DNA of 12,801 nt from Desulfobacterales bacterium (GTDB lineage Bacteria > Desulfobacterota > Desulfobulbia > Desulfobulbales > Desulfocapsaceae). The position numbers and the translations under genes are program-made. The DNA is taken from positions 1 to 12,801 of the forward strand of contig JABDPQ010000553.1 of NCBI GenBank assembly GCA_013042695.1, in the 5' to 3' direction. Under the pieces are notes generated by a model. The model saw only the letters and a list, made by a program, of their open reading frames with translations, was not told the origin of the DNA and did no database searches. Below are positions 6,964-12,801 of this stretch, piece after piece. The first letter of the stretch is position 1; every line of letters begins with the position of its first letter.

Positions 6964-7938
6964 CGTATTTGGCTTTGCCAGATTGGCGAAGCAACTTTGG
7001 GGTTTTATTGTGGTTGTTGACTTAAAAGAACTGCACAGTCTGCCAATTCCAGTTGATTTTTATGTTAGGCCAGCATATTCTTGGCCTATCCTACCTATAC
7101 CTGACCTGCTCCACGTCCTGGCCAAACCATATCTCGGGTTGTCAGATAACCCCAATTGTTTCCATCAGCAGTGGCGCAGACTAGTCTTCATATTGTGTCT
7201 TACAACTGTAGTAGCCATTTTTTGCTACCGCCTGATATGCTGATTTCATTGATTGTATGGTCGCTATATTTAACTGCTCTGGAATCTGCAACAATCATAG
7301 AAATTGCTCGAAACGCTGGTGGTCTTTTGGCCTATTCTAATCACCAAATCGACATTAAACTACCAAATGACAGAAAACTGTCTGGCAATCGAAGAAAATG
7401 TCCTATGATGAATCAGCCTGGCGAACACAAGCTAAAAGGCTGGAAAAGGAGCGCAGTGTGCTTGCTGGTTCATCTACAACTGTCTGTCAGGTGATTTCTT
7501 CGATTATAAGATGAAGAATTTCTGCCGGATTGCTCAGCCAAAACTCATTAAACCATTTTGATAAATTTAGGCATCATGAGATTCCCCTTCTTTTCAGCGT
7601 CAACTCATATCATCGTTTATATTGAGATAATTTCAACAAGATTACATTTTATCTGAACGCGCTTTTCATTCATTTCGACAATCATCCACACAACTTGCAT
7701 AATTAAGCGCAGAGACATTCTTCTCATTTTTCCAGACGAAGAACATTTTTCTTAGATGTTTTTAATAGGCAATAGATTACTGCAACATTTGGTTATGAGC
7801 AAACATCATTTGTCAAGCTGATGACACCTTGTTTCTCTTGGAAATTCGAACTACTGTGAATATGGTGTAAAACAAATAACTGTTCTACAATCAAATATTT
7901 CACGACAAAAGGACTTAGCCGCGTTTGAGGCAAGCAAT
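6964..7938. other. 975-base region without a convincing intact gene
   Basis: The longest gap in the window. Two plus-strand frames (6983-7243 and 7156-7494) overlap each other, begin at TTG/alternative codons and look random. A 7-bp hairpin TAGGCCA/TGGCCTA lies at 7066-7088 without a T-run. A 38-codon plus-strand frame at 7398-7514 (MSYDESAWRTQAKRLEKERS...) looks somewhat protein-like but lacks a good ribosome binding site. On the minus strand, 7487-7577 looks like a frameshifted mini-gene. The final 350 bases before the GGDEF gene show no clear promoter. Confidence 0.5.
7487..7577 (-). pseudogene. Possible mini-gene with a one-base frameshift
   Basis: On the minus strand AAGGGG stands six bases before ATG-ATG at 7577. 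The frame reads MMPKFIK and then stops after two more codons, but skipping one A of the AAAA run at 7556-7559 continues into WFNEFWLSNPAEILHLIIEE and a TGA at 7487-7489, for 29 residues in all. The aromatic, amphipathic continuation is markedly more protein-like than its surroundings. It may be a real small gene broken by a one-base insertion, a sequencing error, a frameshifting site, or chance. Family unknown. Confidence 0.3.
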
Positions 7939-9294
7939 ATGGACACTGCCGAATCAAGACACCTCGTAACCAGGATAAATGAGCTTGAGAAGGAGTTGGA
8001 AACCTTAAAAGTTACAAGCCAAAACCAGATCAAAGAGAGTCTCTCCAAATACCAAAGAGTTATTGATGCCACCTCAGAGGGGTTCCTGGAGCTTGATCCT
8101 GATTTCAAAATCGTTGATTGCAACGCAGCCATTGAAGAATTACTCGGTAAAAACAAAAGAACCTTATTGAATCAACACGTAGACAGTCTCTATGATAAAA
8201 ATAGTATTTTCGTACATTTTGCCAGCAGGGATCACTTAAGTTTTGAAGCAAACTTTTCCACCTCTTCAGGAAAATCACTCCGTTTACTTTTTAAGCGCAG
8301 CATCCTCCGAAACACGGAAAGCAGGCAAAGCAGCTATCTTGTTTTTTTCACGGATCTGACTGAACTGAACAAAGCGCAGGAAGCGCTGAAAGCAGCAGAA
8401 GTTAATTACCGAAAGATGTACAAGCATGCCGTGCAGGGAATGTATCAATGTACCCTTGAAGGTCGTTTTCTTAGAGTCAATCCAGCTTTTGCCAAAATCT
8501 TCGGATTTAAGAATACCTCTGAACTTTTAGATCATAGAGGGGGTGTCAACAGCCTTTATAAGAATCCGCAAGACCGTCAGGTCCTTCTTTCTACTCTACG
8601 TGAGCATAAAATATATACAAATTATGAAGTGGAGATGCAAAGATGCGATGGCAAATCGATCTGGGTACTTATCAATGCCAGGCTGACCGAGGACGCAAAG
8701 GGCACTCCATTTATTGAAGGGATACTCATCGACAATACGGATAAGAGATTTGCCGAAGAGAAACTGCAAATCAGCAGAGAGCGATTCCGCTACCTGGCAA
8801 ACCACGACGGCTTAACCGACCTGTATAACACACGCTATCTATATAAAGCGCTGGATAAACTGATTACCAAGAGTAAACAAAACATGGAGCCTTTTTCACT
8901 CGTTTTTCTCGATATGGACAACTTCAAACATGTTGTCGATACGCACGGCCATCTAAACGGAAGCCAGGTATTAAAAGAGGTCGCCCATACCCTTCAGGCA
9001 GGTTTACCTGAACCAGCTTTTGGAGTAGCCTACGGAGGAGATGAATTTGTGCTCGTTCTGCCTAAAACCGGAAAAGCAGGTGCCCTAGAACAAATCCGTA
9101 TGATACGAAGGATTATGAAAAAAACAGTCTATCTCGAAAATAAAGGACTGCAGGTAAAGATTTCAGCCAGTTTTGGCATAGCTACTTTCCCGGACGACGC
9201 CAACGATCGAGAAGACCTCCTTTCGCTTGCAGATGAGGCCATGTTTAGAATTAAGTCGCGAGGCAAGGATGCGGTCGGTTTAGCACAGCACTAG
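7939..9294 (+). CDS. PAS-PAS-GGDEF nucleotide cyclase, Hypr-like variant active site
   Basis: A 451-residue cytoplasmic protein with no membrane span. Residues 1-38 form a Leu/Glu-rich coiled coil; a PAS domain spans about 39-148 (VIDATSEGFLELDPDFKIVDCNAA), a second PAS about 152-275 (MYKHAVQGMYQCTLEGRFLRVNPAF... GRFLRVN typical), and GGDEF about 285-447 (HDGLTDLYNTRYL, GGDEF itself at 366-370, SFGIATFP). GGDEF domains normally join two GTP into cyclic di-GMP. Aligning to PleD, the metal Asp is kept (D325 in LDMDNFK), but guanine-binding Asn335 is Val333 and Asp344 is Ser342. Ser at the latter place marks the Hypr enzymes that make cyclic AMP-GMP. The inhibitory I-site RxxD is PEPA, so it is absent, and Arg before YGGDEF is Ala. 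So it may be a variant cyclase or a degenerate sensor. Start: GAGG eight bases before ATG. It ends facing a large inverted repeat. Confidence 0.92.
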   Translation: MDTAESRHLVTRINELEKELETLKVTSQNQIKESLSKYQRVIDATSEGFLELDPDFKIVDCNAAIEELLGKNKRTLLNQHVDSLYDKNSIFVHFASRDHLSFEANFSTSSGKSLRLLFKRSILRNTESRQSSYLVFFTDLTELNKAQEALKAAEVNYRKMYKHAVQGMYQCTLEGRFLRVNPAFAKIFGFKNTSELLDHRGGVNSLYKNPQDRQVLLSTLREHKIYTNYEVEMQRCDGKSIWVLINARLTEDAKGTPFIEGILIDNTDKRFAEEKLQISRERFRYLANHDGLTDLYNTRYLYKALDKLITKSKQNMEPFSLVFLDMDNFKHVVDTHGHLNGSQVLKEVAHTLQAGLPEPAFGVAYGGDEFVLVLPKTGKAGALEQIRMIRRIMKKTVYLENKGLQVKISASFGIATFPDDANDREDLLSLADEAMFRIKSRGKDAVGLAQH

Positions 9295-9397
9295 ATTGAG
9301 CAGTTCCGACTTGATCTCGTCCCAGAAAATTGGACAATTGTTTAATGATCAGATGATTGCAGGCAATGAGTAAGACCAAATAACCCTATTGAACCAC

Positions 9398-9526
9398 TTG
9401 CAAAATGATGATTTTCGTTCAACCTCAGCGTTATGCTTAAATTTTTATCCTCGGAATATCAATTATATGCCTGCGGTAAAAATTTTTCGCATGCCTTGAC
9501 TTTGAACGAAAATCATCATTTTGCAA
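9398..9526. repeat. Perfect 25-bp inverted repeat with structured 79-base spacer
   Basis: The arm at 9398-9422 (begins TTGCAAAATGATG) is the exact reverse complement of 9502-9526, 25 of 25 bases. Pairing does not continue outward or inward. Within the spacer a second pair, AAATTTTTA (9439-9447) with TAAAAATTT (9477-9485), and a short ATGC/GCAT pair (9433-9436, 9489-9492) extend the fold. It lies between the convergent GGDEF gene (stop 9294) and secreted-protein gene (stop 9547-9549), so either transcript would carry the hairpin near its 3' end. It may act as a bidirectional terminator or RNA stabiliser, or be a small palindromic mobile element; no target-site duplication is visible at the ends. 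Confidence 0.85.
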
Positions 9527-9549
9527 AAGGCTTCTCTGAATATCAATTA
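9454..9549. repeat. 12-bp direct repeat GAATATCAATTA
   Basis: Identical copies at 9454-9465, inside the spacer of the inverted repeat, and at 9538-9549, where it includes the stop codon of the minus-strand gene. The copies are 84 bases apart. This suggests a local duplication at the 3' end of the gene when the palindromic element formed or inserted, though chance in AT-rich sequence is possible. Confidence 0.6.
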
Positions 9550-10257
9550 ACCGAAATTCACAAAAAGTTGGGCATAGGCTGGTTTGAGCATCTTAATAGA
9601 TCTGGCAATCGTTTCAGAATCTTTTCCTTCTATTGCCTGTCTCAGGGCTTCAAGGGATGCAAAAAGACCTCGCTGTAACTGCTGATATTTTTTGTTCTCA
9701 AGATACTTTTGCGGTGCATTTTCCTTGATAACCCCAGCAAGATATTGCAGCACCGCAAGCTGTCCACGTACATCATCAATATCATCTGGTGTAAATTTCT
9801 TTGTGAGCAGTCCTTCCATAACTTCATGGTAATTGTTGATATGATCGCTGAAGACAATTACTGAGTTGCGCTGCCGTAATTTGCTGAGTTCTTCTCTTAC
9901 AGCCTCAAGGGTTTCATGTGCTTCTTCTAATGTACCTTCATCAATCTGAATTCCACTTTTTACTGCTATCTCCTTGATATTCATTAAGGTTTCATTCCAT
10001 TGAGGATCTGAGCTAAAAATTTCAGGGGGCTGAAGGTCATAGGTCTGGAGTAGCTTATCCCATTGTTTTAGGAACATGCTATTTGCTTTGCCTGACTCTT
10101 CTGCATTTTTTTTATTAGTTTGAAAAAGAGCTTTACGATAGGCTGAGTATGCTTTTTCAACATCTAAGCTGAATTGCTGAAAACGATTTTCGCCGGCATA
10201 AGAGCATGTTGCTACTCCAAACGTTAAACACACAAATATGATAATTACTTTTCTCAT
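9547..10257 (-). CDS. Secreted, mostly alpha-helical protein of unknown function
   Basis: A 236-residue protein with a Sec signal peptide (MRKVIIIFVCLTFGVATCSYA, cleavage probably before GEN at 22-23), so periplasmic. The VATC segment is a poor lipobox, and I do not call it a lipoprotein. The mature part is nearly all amphipathic helix and suggests a four-helix bundle. The most conserved-looking section is residues 112-150 (AHETLEAVREELSKLRQRN then FSDHINNYHEVME), carrying His114, His139 and His144, with a closing KPAYAQLFVNFG. These His could bind metal or haem, but this is speculation. The start is firm: AAGGAG nine bases before ATG. It follows the MscS-like gene by 92 bases on the same strand and may be co-transcribed. 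A perfect inverted repeat lies 20 bases past its stop. Family not recognised with certainty. Confidence 0.7.
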   Translation of the reverse strand: MRKVIIIFVCLTFGVATCSYAGENRFQQFSLDVEKAYSAYRKALFQTNKKNAEESGKANSMFLKQWDKLLQTYDLQPPEIFSSDPQWNETLMNIKEIAVKSGIQIDEGTLEEAHETLEAVREELSKLRQRNSVIVFSDHINNYHEVMEGLLTKKFTPDDIDDVRGQLAVLQYLAGVIKENAPQKYLENKKYQQLQRGLFASLEALRQAIEGKDSETIARSIKMLKPAYAQLFVNFG

Positions 10258-10349
10258 TATCAGGTTCTCCTTATTCTGGTATATGTTTGGTCTTATATAT
10301 TTTTTTCATGTAAAAAACTAAACTTGATCAGACAATCACTAATGCTGTC

Positions 10350-12047
10350 CTACTGGGATTGTTGTGCAGGCCGGTGAACGGTGAGCTGAGGAAATGGAAT
10401 CTCCCAGTTATTTTCGCTGCAGCAATCGACACAACATTTCTGAATAAAACGTTCCAGCCTTTTTAAAACATCCGCCATTCGTCCTTCGAAGTCTGCGATC
10501 ACTAAAAGGTCAAGTGACGAGGAGTTGGCCTGGAAAAATTCAACTTGGAGATTGAGACAGCTGCTGTCATATCCCTGTTCAACCATCTTCGCTTCTACGT
10601 AATCTTTAATGATTGCAGGAATGTTTGAGGTAACCGTCTCCTGTAATCCATAGCTCAACCCAAAGGGCACACGTATCCTGAAATTACGTGAAAGATTTGC
10701 AGGACATCCCTGAAGAAAAACCTCTGTGGGATAGATCACTCTTCGTCCGCCTCGCTCAACCACTTCGACTTGTTCATGCGAGAGGCTTACTACCCGAGCC
10801 CGCGGAGCTGATCCGACGACCACCCAGTCACCCTTTTTGCAAGGAAACCATGGTTCTTCCTGGTTATAGGGGCGAGAAACGAGACCGATCATTTCCTCAA
10901 TAGGAAGGCGCAGTTCAATTTTAAGAGACGGATTTACCAGTGTACAAAAAACATTGATGACGTCAACCCTCCAAGGCACCCCATACATGATAAGTCTTTC
11001 ACCTTCACGCACAGCTCCAAGATTGAGCATTAAGCGTCCCTGTTGCCATAATCTCGGTAAAACCTGACGAATGGTCCAGGCCAGGCCCAAAAAGAAAATA
11101 ATTGCCATACTCAGCAGAAACCAATCCTCAGCAAGATAAAGAACGAAAAACAAGCCAAGAACGGCAAGAATAACGGACGATACTTGAAATATGATGTAGA
11201 GCAGTCGGTTGTTGAAGGAGCGCTGTTCTTTTTGTTTCGTCAATCTAGAGGAAAGAGCGACAATACCACGGTACAATAGTCTGCACAGTAATAGAACAGC
11301 GAAGAAAACCAGGACAGAAACAATCAGATAGAGCCCTCTGTTTCTGAAAAAAGTTCGCAAAGATCTACTGGAGCTTTCAACGAGGGAAACCTCCTGATCT
11401 TCCAATTGAACCAGTTCCCTTTCGGCCAGTTCAAGCTTGTTACCGAGCCGTTTTGTTGCATTGAGCCACTCGGGTAATAACGCTTTCACCTCTTTTTGTA
11501 CCTGATTGTCAGAGGTCTTTTCCACCACAGTCTGGAGATTTTCCACCGCCTGAATCGCTGCCGTTTCCAACATTTTCAACTCAACAATCTTGTCTTTCAG
11601 GTCGGTTTTCTGTCTGGCCCGGATAGTAAATCTTTTCAGCTCTTTAATTACCGGCTCTACAAGGCTCGCCAGTTCATTTTTCCAACTGAAAGTTTCCGGT
11701 TTTTTTTCGGCAAACAATGCCGGCTCAATACCGGTGGCAATACGTTCAAAATCGTTAGTGCTCTCCGAGAGTTGTCTGTCAAGTTGAGCAATCTCCTCCT
11801 TGAGAGCATTTTTTTCTGCCTCTGACGTACTTTTTTCAAGTTTATTTTGAGACTGCTGTATCTGCTCTTTCAGGTTTCGCTGCAGCTCCAGCAGAGAAAT
11901 AAGCATTTCCTGGGCTTCAGTCGCCAGCACAACCACTGCCTGTTCTTTATCACTGGCTGGCGGCAAATTTGATGAATCAGCCCAGGCAGCAAGGGAATAA
12001 AAGAGAAAGACAATACAAAAGGCGGCTATAATAATTTTTCTATACAT
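10350..12047 (-). CDS. MscS-family mechanosensitive channel-like protein with periplasmic coiled coil
   Basis: From the ATG at 12047 the product has 565 residues. A Sec signal peptide (MYRKIIIAAFCIVFLFYSLAAWA) is followed by a long periplasmic coiled-coil section, about residues 35-225. Three membrane spans lie near 236-258, 281-305 and 309-326. Then come two beta-type segments (341-390 and 400-452) and an alpha/beta tail ending in the MscS hallmark IPFPQLTVH (550-558). The second segment fits the MscS beta domain (KKGDWVVV, RVVSLS, GRRVIYPTEVFL, NLSR). The first, REGERLIMYGVPWRVDVI, looks like an extra copy. The helix before it lacks the usual Gly/Ala-rich TM3 pattern, so channel gating may differ. 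An upstream in-frame GTG at 12125 would add 26 residues and bury the signal peptide, so I reject it; the 12047 start has only a weak GGA. A CCVDCC cluster sits at 538-543. Downstream is the secreted helical protein gene. Confidence 0.85.
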   Translation of the reverse strand: MYRKIIIAAFCIVFLFYSLAAWADSSNLPPASDKEQAVVVLATEAQEMLISLLELQRNLKEQIQQSQNKLEKSTSEAEKNALKEEIAQLDRQLSESTNDFERIATGIEPALFAEKKPETFSWKNELASLVEPVIKELKRFTIRARQKTDLKDKIVELKMLETAAIQAVENLQTVVEKTSDNQVQKEVKALLPEWLNATKRLGNKLELAERELVQLEDQEVSLVESSSRSLRTFFRNRGLYLIVSVLVFFAVLLLCRLLYRGIVALSSRLTKQKEQRSFNNRLLYIIFQVSSVILAVLGLFFVLYLAEDWFLLSMAIIFFLGLAWTIRQVLPRLWQQGRLMLNLGAVREGERLIMYGVPWRVDVINVFCTLVNPSLKIELRLPIEEMIGLVSRPYNQEEPWFPCKKGDWVVVGSAPRARVVSLSHEQVEVVERGGRRVIYPTEVFLQGCPANLSRNFRIRVPFGLSYGLQETVTSNIPAIIKDYVEAKMVEQGYDSSCLNLQVEFFQANSSSLDLLVIADFEGRMADVLKRLERFIQKCCVDCCSENNWEIPFPQLTVHRPAQQSQ

Positions 12048-12145
12048 ACGGTTCCAGTTGTTGATATTCAGGGAGCCCATTGAAAAAATTACCGAGTACG
12101 TAGGATTCATCATGAATGTAATCACATTCTCCAGATTTCCAGAAG

Positions 12146-12202
12146 AAAAAACTAACGCCTCCAGTAGCTTTTCACTAACAAGAGCGCAAGATCAGCTACT
12201 GG
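12146..12202 (-). terminator. Hairpin with T-run after mgtE
   Basis: A perfect 9-bp inverted repeat pairs 12161-12169 (CCAGTAGCT) with 12194-12202 (AGCTACTGG) around a 24-base loop. Read on the minus strand it lies 76 bases after the mgtE stop and is followed, nine bases later, by TTTTTT (12146-12151). The gap before the U-tract and the large loop make it non-canonical; it could instead be a regulatory structure in the leader of the MscS-like gene, whose start is about 100 bases further on. Confidence 0.4.
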
Positions 12203-12277
12203 TTCATAAAACAATGGTGCGCTATTAAAGAAACCTCTATCAACTGATCAAAATAGTACTGCAGAACATGGCAGCAT

Positions 12278-12801
12278 TCAGATAAGAAGACTTTGAAAAA
12301 TAACCGCAAGTCCAAGAAATGCCAGAAAACCCATGACATCGGTGACCGTTGTCAGAATAATGCTCGAACTTTGAGCCGGATCTATTTTCAGTTTTTTCAT
12401 GATCAGCGGTATCGAGCTTCCGGCAAAACCTGCAATAACAAGATTAAGCACCATGCCAAGGCCAATGACGACGCCTAGCCAGGGGTTGCCGTACCAGCCC
12501 CAGGCAATTGCTGCAGTTATTAAGCCAATAATAAAGCCATTCAAAACGCCAAGTTTTGTTTCCTTAAGAATAAGTTCGCGAACTCTCTTTGCAGGTATCT
12601 CCCGCATAACCAATCCACGCATTACCACTGCAAGCGATTGGGCCCCAGCATTTCCTCCCTGCCCGGCAATGACCGGTAAAAATACTGCGAGGATTGTCAA
12701 TTTGGCGATGATACCTTCGAACATGGCCACAACTGAAGCAGCCAGAAAAGCTGTTCCCAGATTTATCGTCAGCCATAGAAGGCTCTTTTTCAGGGCGAGA
12801 C
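12278..12801 (-). CDS. mgtE: Magnesium transporter MgtE, C-terminal membrane domain (5' truncated by window)
   Basis: The frame stays open past the GTG at 12730 to the window edge, reading LALKKSLLWLTINLGTAFLAASVVAMFEG, so the gene starts outside and 173 residues are visible. They cover the MgtE membrane domain (five helices in the family), which forms a homodimeric Mg2+ channel in the inner membrane. The family signature LPVIAGQGGNAGAQSLAVVMRGL is present (usual form mPiiaGmGGNaGtQ), followed by a helix pair, AGSSIPLIMKKLKIDPAQSS, and the last helix TTVTDVMGFLAFLGLAVIF, whose Asp is the conserved pore residue of MgtE. The cytoplasmic N and CBS domains that sense Mg2+ would lie upstream. It ends at TGA 12278-12280, with a probable terminator hairpin downstream. 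It is 231 bases from the MscS-like gene on the same strand, so co-transcription is unlikely. Confidence 0.93.
   Translation of the reverse strand, partial: LALKKSLLWLTINLGTAFLAASVVAMFEGIIAKLTILAVFLPVIAGQGGNAGAQSLAVVMRGLVMREIPAKRVRELILKETKLGVLNGFIIGLITAAIAWGWYGNPWLGVVIGLGMVLNLVIAGFAGSSIPLIMKKLKIDPAQSSSIILTTVTDVMGFLAFLGLAVIFQSLLI

Noticed and set aside
7066..7088. Hairpin TAGGCCA/TGGCCTA as a terminator
   Set aside because: Only 7 bp, no T-run on either side and no gene ending nearby.
6983..7494. Plus-strand frames 6983-7243 and 7156-7494
   Set aside because: They overlap in different frames, have alternative starts and no Shine-Dalgarno, and the translations look random.
7398..7514. 38-codon plus-strand frame MSYDESAWRTQAKRLEKERS...
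   Set aside because: Composition is fairly natural, but there is only a weak GAAG before the ATG and no recognisable family; it overlaps the minus-strand mini-gene.
9398..9526. The 25-bp inverted repeat as an integron attC site
   Set aside because: attC arms are imperfect with extrahelical bases and carry GTTRRRY/RYYYAAC boxes; here the arms are perfect and the boxes are absent.
12048..12125. N-terminal extension of the MscS-like protein from GTG 12125
   Set aside because: It would put 26 polar residues before an obvious signal peptide; the GGAG lies only three bases from the GTG.
1..12801. CRISPR array, tRNA genes, insertion sequences, phage genes
   Set aside because: No regularly spaced repeats, no T-arm-like GGTTCRANNCC blocks with cloverleaf pairing, and no transposase, integrase or phage-like frames were found by eye.

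Overview
The window looks like chromosome from a Gram-negative, probably anaerobic deltaproteobacterium (Desulfobacterota; my inference, perhaps near Desulfobulbales). Supports are an IlvN-type acetolactate synthase subunit, a cytidylate-kinase-like/BON fusion, a rubredoxin-like small protein, a PAS-PAS-GGDEF protein, an MscS-type channel with a long periplasmic region, and MgtE. No tRNA, rRNA, CRISPR array or recognisable insertion sequence was found by eye, and no phage genes.

Layout: 1-359 (+) is the 3' end of the acetolactate synthase small subunit gene. After a 715-base gap, 1075-2577 (+) encodes a secreted DUF1254/DUF1214 protein. A strong hairpin at 2625-2671 separates it from the convergent kinase/BON gene (2991-3803, -). 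From about 3800 to 7940 gene density is low. This stretch holds small proteins: an 85-residue membrane protein, a rubredoxin-like protein, a 3-helix membrane protein, a 96-residue unknown and a DUF1801 protein. They are separated by long AT-rich gaps with a few hairpins, one possibly structured RNA or small gene (4695-4879), and one apparently frameshifted mini-gene (7487-7577). From 7939 the window is ordinary again: a PAS-PAS-GGDEF protein (+), then on the minus strand a secreted helical protein (9547-10257), an MscS-like channel (10350-12047) and the C-terminal part of an MgtE magnesium transporter (12278 to the window end).

The genes do not form one pathway. The two minus-strand genes at 9547-12047 may be co-transcribed and both act at the envelope. 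The most interesting points are: the GGDEF domain, which keeps GGDEF but has Ser at the position equivalent to PleD Asp344, the signature change of Hypr cyclic AMP-GMP synthases, plus Val in place of PleD Asn335; a perfect 25-bp inverted repeat between two convergent genes; an apparently duplicated beta domain in the MscS-like channel; and the SD/start-codon-spanning inverted repeats at 4771-4879. All functional statements are from reading the sequence; no searches were run.
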